Shown in pieces: positions 28,110 to 36,444 of a stretch of DNA of 64,000 nucleotides. The position numbers were made by a program, and so were the translations under genes. The number at the start of each line of letters is the position of its first letter. Positions within the stretch are counted from its first letter, which is position 1. This DNA is from Saprospiraceae bacterium. GTDB lineage: Bacteria > Bacteroidota > Bacteroidia > Chitinophagales > Saprospiraceae. The stretch covers positions 104,412 through 168,411 of the forward strand of contig JALHLK010000007.1 of the NCBI GenBank assembly GCA_022844565.1. Reading direction: 5' to 3'. The notes beneath the pieces were generated by a model that was not told the origin of the DNA, searched no databases, and saw only the letters and a list, made by a program, of their open reading frames with translations.

Positions 28110-29363
28110 ATGGCACAAAATAAAACCGATATATTTGTTTATGCACATTGGAAAGGGATGTCAATGCCAAAAGTGATTGGAGTCCTTTCTGCACATGTTG
28201 CTAAAGGCAAAAAGGTATTTAAATTTGAGTATGATCATAATTGGTTACAAAGTGAACAGAAATTCGTATTAGATCCTGATATTCAATATTTTTCAGGGAT
28301 TCAATTTCCAAATAATAAAGAAAATTTTGGAATATTTTTAGATAGCATGCCTGATACTTGGGGTCGAACTTTAATGAAAAGAAGAGTGGCCCTTCAAGCC
28401 ATGGAACATAAATTAAAAGCAAGAACATTATATGAATTAGATTTTTTATTAGGTGTTTATGATGAAAGCAGAATGGGCGCCTTACGTTACAAGACGGCAA
28501 TTGATGGTCCATTTCTAGACAATAATAATTTGAATCCCACACCTCCGTGGTCATCAATTAGAGAATTGCAATATGCAGCTTATAGCTTTGAAAATGATAT
28601 TGAAAATAAAGGTTTGAATAAATGGCTAAACATTTTAATTGCACCTGGGTCTTCATTAGGAGGGGCAAGACCAAAAGCAAATGTATTGGACGAAAACAAA
28701 GAATTATGGATTGCTAAATTTCCATCAAAAAACGATACAATTGATAAAGCTGCTTGGGAGTACTTAGCTTATATTTTAGCATCAAAGGCATCTATAAATA
28801 TGGCTCCATGCAAAATAGAAATAGTATCAGGCAAACATCATACATTTTTTACGAAACGTTTTGATCGGGAAAAGGACGAACGTATTCATTTTGCATCAGC
28901 CATGACAATGACAGGAAATAATGAGGATACTGTTCGTAATATACCAGCAAGCTATTTAGATTTAGCAGAGTTTATATCCAATTATGGCATTAATATAGAA
29001 GCAAATTTACATCAATTATGGAGGAGAATTATTTTTAATATATCAATTTCAAATACGGATGATCATTTAAGAAATCACGGTTTTATTTTAACTACGGATG
29101 GTTGGGAATTATCCCCAGCATATGATCTAAACCCATCTATTGATAAAGATGGATTGGCACTTAATATTGATACAGAAAACAATTTCTTAGATTTTGAACT
29201 AGCAAAAAGTGTTGGAGAATTTTTTAGGCTAACAGATCAGCAAATGAATGTCATCATCAATGAAGTTCAAACAAGTGTGAGTCAATGGCAAGCAATTGCT
29301 TCAAAAATTGGAATTCCAAGAAGGGAACAAGAGTTAATGGCTAAATCGTTTATCTCAGCTTGA
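28110..29363 (+). CDS. hipA: HipA-like serine/threonine kinase toxin
   Basis: A 417 aa HipA-fold kinase, near the length of E. coli HipA. The N-subdomain and Gly-rich segment GSSLGGARPKA (residues 180-190) are followed by the ATP-binding Lys region LWIAKFPSKND. The catalytic loop is NTDDHLRNHG (Asp317/Asp318) and the metal-binding Asp339 lies in AYDLNPS. Studied HipA toxins phosphorylate glutamyl-tRNA synthetase and arrest growth; the target of this one is not known. All key residues appear intact, so it is probably active. It forms a two-gene operon with the HipB-like protein and is enclosed by 179-bp direct repeats. Confidence 0.92.
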   Translation: MAQNKTDIFVYAHWKGMSMPKVIGVLSAHVAKGKKVFKFEYDHNWLQSEQKFVLDPDIQYFSGIQFPNNKENFGIFLDSMPDTWGRTLMKRRVALQAMEHKLKARTLYELDFLLGVYDESRMGALRYKTAIDGPFLDNNNLNPTPPWSSIRELQYAAYSFENDIENKGLNKWLNILIAPGSSLGGARPKANVLDENKELWIAKFPSKNDTIDKAAWEYLAYILASKASINMAPCKIEIVSGKHHTFFTKRFDREKDERIHFASAMTMTGNNEDTVRNIPASYLDLAEFISNYGINIEANLHQLWRRIIFNISISNTDDHLRNHGFILTTDGWELSPAYDLNPSIDKDGLALNIDTENNFLDFELAKSVGEFFRLTDQQMNVIINEVQTSVSQWQAIASKIGIPRREQELMAKSFISA

Positions 29364-29399
29364 TTACTCAAAATATTCAAAGGCCTGAATTCACTATAA

Positions 29400-29602
29400 T
29401 TGTCAAACCAACTCAGGTCAGCATAGAGTTTACACCTCAAAAGAATTTGTTTTTCTATAGACCAGAATTAGGTTTTGGTTATAACGGATTTACAGTTTCA
29501 TTGGGTTACAACGTTGTGTTTTCTAAAAATCTACGTACAGATATGGATCGATGGATAAAAACAATTGGGTATACTTTTATAAAGCATAAAAAAAGGTCCT
29601 AA
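29400..29602 (+). pseudogene. Duplicated 3' fragment of the 26818-27738 gene (right direct repeat)
   Basis: A 67-codon in-frame fragment matching the last part of the secreted protein upstream of hipB (VKPTQVSIEFTPQKNLFFYR and GYNGFTVSLGYNVVFSK). It has no start, signal peptide or N-terminal domain of its own. 29400-29578 is the right 179-bp repeat. The frame is open up to the hipA stop, but nothing there resembles the intact gene, so it is a remnant rather than a gene. Confidence 0.85.
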
Positions 29603-29658
29603 CTTTCTAACATAATAGTACAGAACAGTTACCTTCACAACCCAATATATATTTGTTG

Positions 29659-29835
29659 GGGGAGTTCTAAAAACTCATTTTCGTAGTGAGAAAATACGAA
29701 AAAGCCAAGAACAAGGCAAAAGTTAAAAAGTACCACAGATGTAGCCTTAGCTACAGTGAGGACACTTTTTAACTTTTAACGCAGTAATTGGGTTTTGCAG
29801 TTTTTTGTATTAGAAATGGAGTTTTTAGAACTTCC
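29659..29835. repeat. Long-hairpin intergenic element (member 2)
   Basis: A 177-bp imperfect hairpin. Left tip GGGGAGTTCTAAAAACTC (29659-29676) is complementary to the right tip GAGTTTTTAGAACTTCCC. Inner arms AAAGTTAAAAAGT and ACTTTTTAACTTTTAAC pair again, and the apex TGTAGCCTTAGCTACA is a small stem-loop. Its tip sequence differs from members 1, 3 and 5, but size and layout agree. It fills the gap between the repeat fragment and the permease gene. Solo tip-like sequences occur at ~8485-8502 and 48741-48760. Confidence 0.75.
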
Positions 29836-29865
29836 CTGTTATTATCAAAATCAAAAAGTTAAGCC

Positions 29866-31263
29866 ATGGCAGAGCAAGAAGTCGTATTGACCCAATCTGA
29901 AGAATACGAAAGAGAACCTGTACCTCAATCCAAACTTAAAAATTGGAAGTCTTTTCTAGGGATGTATGCAGGCGAACACGCGGCTGGTACCGAGTTTATG
30001 ATCGGCCCATTGTTTTTGACCGCTGGGGTAAGTGCCTTTGATTTGATTATTGGCTTATTGCTAGGCAATTTTTTAGCAGTTTTGAGCTGGAGATATCTTA
30101 CAGCCGCAATAGCAGTCAAAGAAAGATATACCCTCTATTACAAGCTGGAGCGAATCAGCGGACGAAATCTAGTCATCGCCTATAATCTTGCAAATGGCTT
30201 ACTTTTTTGCTTTTTAGCTGGTTCGATGGCTACTGTATCCGCTACTGCTGTTGGGATACCTTTTGACCTTGAGATGCCTAAATTGACCGATACGATGCCC
30301 AATGGACCAGCATGGATTGCCATTGTCGTGGTCATTGGTGCCATCACTACATTGATAGCCGCAAAAGGTTATGACACGGTATCCAAAGCGGCTAATCTAA
30401 TGTCTCCAATCATAGTAGTTGGATTCATTGCTTGTGGGGTAGTGGCTTTAAATCAATTGGGTGCAAAATCATTTTCAGACTTTTGGAATATATGGGGAGA
30501 AGGCGGAGCACCTTTTCCTGGAATGATAAAGTATACGTTTTGGCATGTGGTCATATGGTCATGGTTTTGCAATGCTGCCATGCACATAGGCATGAGTGAT
30601 TTATCAGTTTTTAGATTTGCTGACAAAGCCAGTTCAGGGTGGACTACCGCTGCTGGAATGTATGTAGGCCATTACATCGCTTGGATTGCAGCTGCTTTAT
30701 TGTATGCCGTATACCTAAAATCACCAGAAGGACTACAATATATCAACAATGGTCAAGCCCCTCCCGTTGCTCCAGGACCTCTAGCCTATAATGCTATAGG
30801 TATTTTTGGTATCTTAGTTGTCCTTCTTGCAGGATGGACTACAGCGAATCCTACTATTTATAGAGCAGGTCTTGCATTTCAGGCTATATTACCAAAGCTA
30901 TCTACGTTTTGGGTTACAATCATAGCTGGGACGATTGCTACTATTGCCGGTATTTTCCCTGCTTTTGCAATGAAACTATTAGATTTTGTCGCACTTTATG
31001 GCTTTATATTAGCTCCGATTGGTGCTATCATCGTATTTGAGCACTTCTTTGCTGATAGATTCAATATTGTCAAAGAATATGCTTTAAAGAAAGGTATCAA
31101 ATTTAATATGGCAGTCCTCTTAGCTTGGGCTATATCTCTTAGTGTGTTTTACAGCATTGGTACTTTTGGAGGTGTGTTTTTGAGTTTTCTTACCTTGCCT
31201 GCTTGGATAAGTTGTGGGGTGTTGTATTTAGTGTTTAGTAAAATGTTGAATAAAGAACTATAA
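29866..31263 (+). CDS. NCS1-like purine/cytosine-permease family transporter
   Basis: A 465 aa polytopic inner-membrane protein with about twelve hydrophobic segments after a ~35-residue polar N-terminus. The layout and motifs (GTEFMIGPLFLTAGVS, AANLMSPIIVVG, GWTTANPTIYRAGL) fit the nucleobase:cation symporter-1 family, which imports purines, pyrimidines, hydantoins or thiamine-related compounds. The specific substrate cannot be told from the sequence and no salvage genes are adjacent. No clear -33/-7 pair is seen; the hairpin element ends 30 nt upstream of the ATG. Confidence 0.85.
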   Translation: MAEQEVVLTQSEEYEREPVPQSKLKNWKSFLGMYAGEHAAGTEFMIGPLFLTAGVSAFDLIIGLLLGNFLAVLSWRYLTAAIAVKERYTLYYKLERISGRNLVIAYNLANGLLFCFLAGSMATVSATAVGIPFDLEMPKLTDTMPNGPAWIAIVVVIGAITTLIAAKGYDTVSKAANLMSPIIVVGFIACGVVALNQLGAKSFSDFWNIWGEGGAPFPGMIKYTFWHVVIWSWFCNAAMHIGMSDLSVFRFADKASSGWTTAAGMYVGHYIAWIAAALLYAVYLKSPEGLQYINNGQAPPVAPGPLAYNAIGIFGILVVLLAGWTTANPTIYRAGLAFQAILPKLSTFWVTIIAGTIATIAGIFPAFAMKLLDFVALYGFILAPIGAIIVFEHFFADRFNIVKEYALKKGIKFNMAVLLAWAISLSVFYSIGTFGGVFLSFLTLPAWISCGVLYLVFSKMLNKEL

Positions 31264-31372
31264 TAAAATGGTTCTACTGCAAGTGTAATGGAAAGTTCAG
31301 AAATTAAGGGCCAATACATAAAACATTTTCCAGAATCTTTTTTGATAATTTAAAGGACAGAACTTTTTTGGA

Positions 31373-31405
31373 GCTCATGGCTAACTGCTCAAGGCTAACA
31401 GCCTT
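31373..31405. repeat. 33-bp dispersed repeat, copy 1
   Basis: GCTCATGGCTAACTGCTCAA followed by GGCTAACAGCCTT is about 80% identical by eye to 52454-52486, where GCTAATAGCTAACAACTCAA is followed by GGCTAATAGC. Both copies are intergenic. The rest of the 178-nt gap between the permease and the convergent DNA-alkylation gene has no ORF. Confidence 0.6.
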
Positions 31406-31441
31406 AAAACTCTTATCCATTATAACGGGTCTACTACAATA

Positions 31442-32572
31442 TCAAGAAACCACCATTTCAAACTCAAAACCAGCCAATACCTCACCATTCACCTGCAATT
31501 CTATTCGATGTATTCCAGGGTACAACTGCCTCGTTGTCATATTTGCTCGAAAAGGATGTTTTTTAGAAATGGTCAAATGTTGGTCGTCCATGAGGTCTAC
31601 GGTTTGTAATTTGTGGACTTTCTTGCTGTTCATTTGCCCTAATTTGTTTTGGAAAAAGACGATGTAGTCTATGACTGCTTTTTTCGAAGTATTTGATGCA
31701 ATGGTAAATGAGAAGTCTAAAGAAGCACCAACTTGGACCAAAGTTGGATAGATCAAATTACTTATAGATAGGTCAGTTGCATCACTAAATCCTAGCAAGT
31801 TCATAGCTTTAGGATGCCCGTCTTTTACGAGATTTCGCAAGGTATGCTTGGTAATAAATTGCATTTCTTCTGGTGCTTGCTTATTAGATCTAAGCCATCT
31901 TTCTAAAGTGGAGAAGATCAACTCGGGGTGGGTTTTAGATAGGTCATTGAGATGATTAGCTACGCTACGTGTGACAAATCGGGTATGGTCATGGTATAAA
32001 TTATCTAAGATACTGATTGTAGATGTTGGATCAATGGTAATTTTTTGGCCCCAAGGTAATTTTGCCCTTGTGCCTTCACTACACAATCTACGAACATGAT
32101 AGTTGGAATCTTTTGACCATACTTTGATGGTTTCGATGGTTTGGTTAGGGAAATGATTTATAAACTTTCTTATCGCATATTCAGCTGAAAATCTTTTCGT
32201 GATTTCCTTGATGGCTTCTAATGAGAAGTCAAGTTTTTCAGCTGTGCATCCATATTCGGCAATAAATTCGCTAAAAGGCGCATGAATAAAATCTCCAAAA
32301 TCATTATCATTTTTACTTTCATCAAGTGCAAGAGGAAGCGCCTGTAACAGGATGGTTACCGCATCTTGATAATTTGGAGGTAAATACGATCTCAGGCACG
32401 TGCTGATCCAAGTTATTCTTTGTTTAAGTTCTAAGTTAGGAAAGCTTGATATCACTTCATTTACAAACTCCTCTTTCCTGAACGAAGGGTATACTTTACT
32501 AATATCATATGCCAAACCGCTCACCTTTGGCTCATTAAATAAATGATCTTTTAAAGAAAATTTTTCACTCAT
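31442..32572 (-). CDS. DNA alkylation repair protein (AlkD-like, HEAT repeats)
   Basis: A 376 aa cytosolic all-helical protein. HEAT-like repeats span residues ~30-260, including VWSKDSNYHVRRLCSEGTRA and HTRFVTRSVANHLNDLSKTHPEL (shown in part as RFVTRSVANHLNDL), typical of the AlkC/AlkD DNA glycosylase superfamily that excises alkylated bases. The C-terminal ~100 residues form a beta-rich domain (FSFTIASNTSKKAVIDYIVFF), as seen in longer AlkC-like members. A regulon is not apparent. It is convergent with the permease gene. Confidence 0.85.
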   Translation of the reverse strand: MSEKFSLKDHLFNEPKVSGLAYDISKVYPSFRKEEFVNEVISSFPNLELKQRITWISTCLRSYLPPNYQDAVTILLQALPLALDESKNDNDFGDFIHAPFSEFIAEYGCTAEKLDFSLEAIKEITKRFSAEYAIRKFINHFPNQTIETIKVWSKDSNYHVRRLCSEGTRAKLPWGQKITIDPTSTISILDNLYHDHTRFVTRSVANHLNDLSKTHPELIFSTLERWLRSNKQAPEEMQFITKHTLRNLVKDGHPKAMNLLGFSDATDLSISNLIYPTLVQVGASLDFSFTIASNTSKKAVIDYIVFFQNKLGQMNSKKVHKLQTVDLMDDQHLTISKKHPFRANMTTRQLYPGIHRIELQVNGEVLAGFEFEMVVS

Positions 32573-32727
32573 ACCTTCATCCTAATTTTAATGAATAAAA
32601 ATAGTAAAAAATTAAAATCAAACGATCGAATTGGCAAATAAACATTAATTTACTAACTATATTTTAATTTAAGGATCTTCGAAAATTAGCGTAAAAAGCA
32701 CGCCTTCCCAATTTCCCAAATGTTATT

Positions 32728-33118
32728 ACATTTCCACCATTCATCACTTTAACCCCCATAAAATCTGCGAAAATCTGCGCCCCCAATCAGCGAAAATCTG
32801 CGGGAAAAATGAACACTCGAGTAATCATCGCGCAATTGACCCAAGTGATAAAACATTTCCACCATTCAATACTTTAACCCCAATAAAATCTGCGAAAATC
32901 TGCGTCCCCAATCAGCGAAAATCAGCGAGAAAAATGCACCCTCGCGTAATTCCCTCTACCGAAAATCTGCGGGAAAAATGAACAATCGAGTAGTCCTCGC
33001 GCAATTTACCCTATGATAAAACATTTCCACCATTCAATACTTTAACCCCAATAAAATCTGCGAAAATCTGCGTCCCCAATCAGCGTAAATCAGCGGAAAA
33101 AAAAGCACCCTCGAGTAA
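32728..33118. repeat. Three tandem copies of a 'CTGCGAAAAT' intergenic repeat
   Basis: ACATTTCCACCATTCA begins near-identical units at 32728, 32853 and 33021. Each continues with TTTAACCCC, AAAATCTGCGAAAATCTGCG, CCCCAATCAGCG and AAAATCAGCG. The second unit is longer (168 versus 125 bp), because part of it (GAAAATCTGCGGGAAAAATG) is duplicated. It fills most of the 627-nt gap 32573-33199 downstream of L25. No ORF is supported there. Short AATCTGCG-rich repeats of this sort are seen in other Bacteroidota intergenic regions. Confidence 0.85.
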
Positions 33119-33137
33119 AGCTTGTATGCATATAAAA

Positions 33138-33178
33138 TAAAAAAAGCGTTACACAAATTGAATTGTATAACGCTTTTA
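33138..33178 (-). terminator. Rho-independent terminator of rplY
   Basis: On the minus strand AAAAGCGTTATACAA, a short loop, then TTGTGTAACGCTTTTTTT forms a ~15-bp stem followed by a T-run. It sits 22 nt after the L25 stop. Confidence 0.85.
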
Positions 33179-33199
33179 TAATTATTGAGTGTGAGTATC

Positions 33200-33799
33200 T
33201 TACTTCTTCTTCTTAGCACCTGCTTTCGCATCTGCTGCTGCAGCACTTTTCAATGCTCTTGGTATTTCTATATTTGCTATCGGTGATTGAGCATTTGCAA
33301 GAATAGTAACACCATCTGTCACTTCTACACTTTTTACTCTTAATACATCACCAAGACCTAAATGACTTACATCTACTCTTAATTCGTCAACTAAGTTCTC
33401 AGGAGTAGTTTTTACTGTCAACTTTCTGATTTGCTGAATTAATTTACCACCATTTTTTACACCAATTGATGTACCTTTAAACCTTACAGGTATGTCAACT
33501 TTCACAGGGACACCATCTGTTAATGCAAGAAAGTCAATGTGTTGGATACTTTCGTCAGTATTGTGAAATTGTACCTCTTTTATTATACATTTAATGTCAG
33601 TACCTTCTACATTTACATTTACCAACTTGAAATCCGGTGTGTAGATCGCATGTCTTACGTCACCCCAAGTCACTAATACATGTAAAGGCTGATCTTTACC
33701 ATATATCACTGCTGGAATACTACCTGCTTTTCTAGCAGTTGCAGCACTCTTTGATCCTACGTCTGCGCGTTTCGTACTTGAAATCTGAACTATGTCCAT
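33200..33799 (-). CDS. rplY: 50S ribosomal protein L25/general stress protein Ctc
   Basis: A 199 aa protein binding 5S rRNA in the large subunit. It is the longer Ctc type: N-terminal L25 beta-barrel (residues ~1-90, with SIPAVIYGKD) plus a C-terminal TL5-like domain (residues ~95-180, PVKVDIPVRFKGTSIGVKNGG). The end is a low-complexity Ala/Lys tail (KSAAAADAKAGAKKKK), common in Bacteroidota. It has its own promoter and terminator and stands alone; pth and prs, its neighbours in many genomes, are not adjacent. Confidence 0.96.
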   Translation of the reverse strand: MDIVQISSTKRADVGSKSAATARKAGSIPAVIYGKDQPLHVLVTWGDVRHAIYTPDFKLVNVNVEGTDIKCIIKEVQFHNTDESIQHIDFLALTDGVPVKVDIPVRFKGTSIGVKNGGKLIQQIRKLTVKTTPENLVDELRVDVSHLGLGDVLRVKSVEVTDGVTILANAQSPIANIEIPRALKSAAAADAKAGAKKKK

Positions 33800-33835
33800 C
33801 GCTTATTATTTATCTCTATTTTTTAAAAAGGACTG

Positions 33836-33843
33836 CAAAGATA
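33836..33843 (-). promoter_or_regulatory. -7 box (TATCTTTG) of rplY
   Basis: On the minus strand TATCTTTGCAGTCC lies 37 nt upstream of the rplY ATG. TATCTTTG matches TAnnTTTG exactly and is the same sequence and context (TTTGC-GTCC) as the outgoing promoter at 63926. No good TTG at -33. Confidence 0.6.
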
Positions 33844-33944
33844 ATATTTTTTTTAATTTCAGAATAATATATCGAGATATTTATTAATTTTTTGAGTGTT
33901 TTTTAGTTTCTTTATGGTTTTTACCATCAAATTGTATCATTTAT

Positions 33945-34859
33945 TTGGAATGGACTAGTTATATCAATGGTTTTCAGGCCTATCTTCTCCTCGAAAGGTC
34001 CTTGTCTAAAAAGACCCTAGAAGCCTATTTGGATGATCTGAATAAATTGAGACTCTATTGCTCCACAATCGAAAAAGATTTAAAATCGTTGTCCTATCAA
34101 GATCTTAATAGTTTTGTGGTTTGGTTGGGAAAAGACTTACACGTGAGCGAAAGATCTCAAGCTAGGATTATTTCCGGGATTAAGTCATTTTTTAAATACA
34201 TTAATCTAGAGAAAATACGGCAAGACGATCCCGCAGAACTGTTAGAAAGCCCAAAACTGACACAAAAACTCCCCGACTTTCTGACAGAAGAAGAAATCCA
34301 ACTTCTCCTCCAGTCCATCGACCTCTCCAATCCACTCGGCCACCGCAATAAAGCCATCATCGAAACCCTATATGGCTGCGGACTCCGCGTATCAGAATTG
34401 GTCAGTATGAAGTGGTCACACATCTATTGGGACGAAGGATTTATCCGAGTAATTGGCAAAAACAATAAAGAACGCTTAGTACCCATCGCCCAGCACACCC
34501 TCCAACAAATCCTACTTTATGACCAGCCACCCATTTTCAAAAACCAAAAAGAGGAAGACACATTTGTGTTCAAAAATCAGCGAGGCAAACCACTATCTCG
34601 CGTTATGATATTTTACATCATCAAAGACAGCGTTGCCAAAGCCGGCATCCACAAATCCATATCCCCACACACTTTGAGACACAGCTTCGCCACACATTTG
34701 GTCGAACACGGTGCTGACTTACGCGCAGTACAAGAGATGTTGGGACATGAATCAATCACTACTACAGAGATCTATACACATATATCTAAGGAGTATTTGC
34801 GTAAAACATTGTTAGAATTTCATCCGGTGTTTAGGAAAGGGAAGGGAATACGGGTATAA
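33945..34859 (+). CDS. xerD: Tyrosine site-specific recombinase XerD-like
   Basis: A 304 aa tyrosine recombinase for chromosome-dimer resolution. The N-terminal SAM-like DNA-binding domain (residues 1-~95) starts at TTG; no ATG is suitably placed and the protein start (EWTSYINGFQAYLLLERSLS) matches Bacteroidota XerD. The catalytic residues are complete: Arg148, Lys172, His242, Arg245, His268 and Tyr277 (EIYTHIS). The insertion that marks integron integrases is absent, so it is a housekeeping Xer rather than IntI. XerC versus XerD cannot be decided with certainty. It lies just before two cassette-like genes. Confidence 0.9.
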   Translation: MEWTSYINGFQAYLLLERSLSKKTLEAYLDDLNKLRLYCSTIEKDLKSLSYQDLNSFVVWLGKDLHVSERSQARIISGIKSFFKYINLEKIRQDDPAELLESPKLTQKLPDFLTEEEIQLLLQSIDLSNPLGHRNKAIIETLYGCGLRVSELVSMKWSHIYWDEGFIRVIGKNNKERLVPIAQHTLQQILLYDQPPIFKNQKEEDTFVFKNQRGKPLSRVMIFYIIKDSVAKAGIHKSISPHTLRHSFATHLVEHGADLRAVQEMLGHESITTTEIYTHISKEYLRKTLLEFHPVFRKGKGIRV

Positions 34860-35141
34860 ATTTAATTTTTTAATTTATATTTGAATTTGTTTACTTTTGT
34901 ACATCAAGACATGAAGTGTTAATTTGGCTCTTAAATATTTATTCATTTGTTGTGAAGAAATTGTTTATATATCTTTTGTTCTTGATGGTTGGTAGATTTA
35001 ATAAGTAATTTTTTTCACATAAAATATTGGGAATTTACGGTATTGAAACTAATCTTAAATGGGAAAAGATATTGGGAGATTAAGTCGATATGGCGGGAAG
35101 CACGATGTTCTCTTCCAATTAGAAAAAGAAAAATTAACAAG
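34860..35141. other. AT-rich gap upstream of lipoprotein gene, nothing recognised
   Basis: An in-frame extension from an ATG at 34989 would add 51 residues to the next protein, but it has no family features and precedes an obvious lipoprotein signal. I treat the stretch as non-coding. No repeat or clear promoter was seen. Confidence 0.4.
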
Positions 35142-35675
35142 ATGAAATATGCTCAAATTTTGTTTTTACTTTTGATATTTTCTTGTCATAACACAGAAAC
35201 TGGAAACCAAATAAGCAAAGATGAAATTAGTTTTTTTGACGAGCAATTTTCATATACTTCAAACGAACCAATACTAAATATTTACTGCAAATTTTCTGAA
35301 TGTGGAGAATGGGGCGGACATGAAGAACATATAATTATATCCAAAAAAAATAAGAAATCATTTAAACTAAATTACGAAAAATATAGTGCAAATTGCGATA
35401 GTATAGTTCAAGTTTTTGACGGAATAGGATACCTAATAGAACCTAAAAGTAAACTAATTGAATCCAGAGAAATAGAAATTCAAGAAAAGGAAAAAAGAGC
35501 AATTTTAGATTTTTCATACAAAATGGTAAAATCTAAATTTATGGAAGAATACCCAGGACATGCAGGCTTGATTCTTTCGATAACAAACTCAGATTCTACC
35601 TTTATGATTAGCACATATGGAGGAAAAGCAGATCACTTTTTGAAATTATTAAGTGAATTGGAATTGGAAAAATGA
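35142..35675 (+). CDS. Hypothetical lipoprotein, cassette-like
   Basis: A 177 aa lipoprotein. The start at 35142 (MKYAQILFLLLIFSC) gives a signal peptide ending in a lipobox with Cys15. The remainder is charged, with ECGEWGGHEEHIII and GKADHFLKLLSELELEK, and no family I recognise. An attC-like imperfect hairpin follows directly after the stop (35680-35750), then a GNAT gene, so it has the look of a promoterless integron-type cassette (inference). Confidence 0.65.
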   Translation: MKYAQILFLLLIFSCHNTETGNQISKDEISFFDEQFSYTSNEPILNIYCKFSECGEWGGHEEHIIISKKNKKSFKLNYEKYSANCDSIVQVFDGIGYLIEPKSKLIESREIEIQEKEKRAILDFSYKMVKSKFMEEYPGHAGLILSITNSDSTFMISTYGGKADHFLKLLSELELEK

Positions 35676-35679
35676 AAAC

Positions 35680-35750
35680 TGGATAGAACAATGCATATCT
35701 GCCAGCCTCGCTATCGCATCGGCCGATCAGATATTTTAAACGTTAGGGCA
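35680..35750 (+). other. attC-like recombination-site hairpin
   Basis: ATCTG (35697-35701) and CAGAT (35728-35732) bracket a GC-rich centre (CTCGCTATCGCATCGGCC). The right end is AAACGTTAGGG, where GTTAGGG approximates the attC core GTTRRRY (last base deviates). On the left, AGAACAATGCA is a weaker match to the complementary box. The local GC content contrasts with the AT-rich flanks. It lies immediately 3' of a small ORF, where attC sites lie. Confidence 0.4.
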
Positions 35751-35803
35751 TTCCTGGACACCCAAAAAACCAGACAATAAATTCAACCAATTTATCCAAA
35801 ACA

Positions 35804-36292
35804 ATGACAAACAACAATCTTGATATAAAACTTAGACCAACAGAAATCTCGGATTTGGACACTTTGTTTCAATTTCAACTTGACAAAGAAGGTGGATACT
35901 TAGCTGCTTTTATGCCAAAAGACCCAACAGACAAATCAGCATACTTAGAAAAATACACAAAATTATTAAGCGACCCAACAGTAAACAATCAGACAATAAC
36001 TATTGACAAAACAATAGTAGGAAGTATTGCAAAGTTTGTAATGGAAGGCGATGCAGAAATTACATATTGGATAGACAGAAAATTTTGGGGGCAAGGCATT
36101 GCAACAAAAGGGTTGAGTGAATTTCTTGCCATTGAAACAACTAGACCTATTTTTGGGCGAGTTGCGTTTGATAATTTTGGTTCACAAAAAGTTTTAGAAA
36201 AATGTGGTTTTATCAAAATCGGTTCTGACAAAGGGTTTGCAAATGCCCGACAAGCAGAAATAGAAGAATTTATTTATAAACTTAACAATTAA
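35804..36292 (+). CDS. GNAT family N-acetyltransferase
   Basis: A 162 aa acetyltransferase of the RimJ/RimL-like GNAT group. IKLRPTEISDLDTLFQFQLD opens the fold; ITYWIDRKFWGQGIATKGLSEFL contains the acetyl-CoA binding loop (Q/R-x-x-G-x-G/A as GQGIATKG). VAFDNFGSQKVLEKCGFIKIG is the typical closing motif. The acceptor is unknown. It follows an attC-like site and its codon use is plain AT-rich; GNAT enzymes are frequent cassette cargo. Confidence 0.88.
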   Translation: MTNNNLDIKLRPTEISDLDTLFQFQLDKEGGYLAAFMPKDPTDKSAYLEKYTKLLSDPTVNNQTITIDKTIVGSIAKFVMEGDAEITYWIDRKFWGQGIATKGLSEFLAIETTRPIFGRVAFDNFGSQKVLEKCGFIKIGSDKGFANARQAEIEEFIYKLNN

Positions 36293-36444
36293 CGATAGGA
36301 AAAACAACCTACATATAGTATTAGATGTAAAAAGATACGATATCAGTCGTAACGGTGACCTTTTTTCATAGAATGGATGATAATGAAGAACATGATGGTA
36401 TGTTTCGGAAAAAATGATACGTCAATCAGTCATTAAATCAAGGC

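Noticed and set aside
33945..34859. Integron integrase next to cassette-like genes
   Set aside because: The IntI-specific insertion between catalytic motifs is absent and the protein fits housekeeping XerD.
34989..35141. 51-residue N-terminal extension of the cassette-like lipoprotein
   Set aside because: The lipoprotein signal begins at 35142; the extension would bury it.
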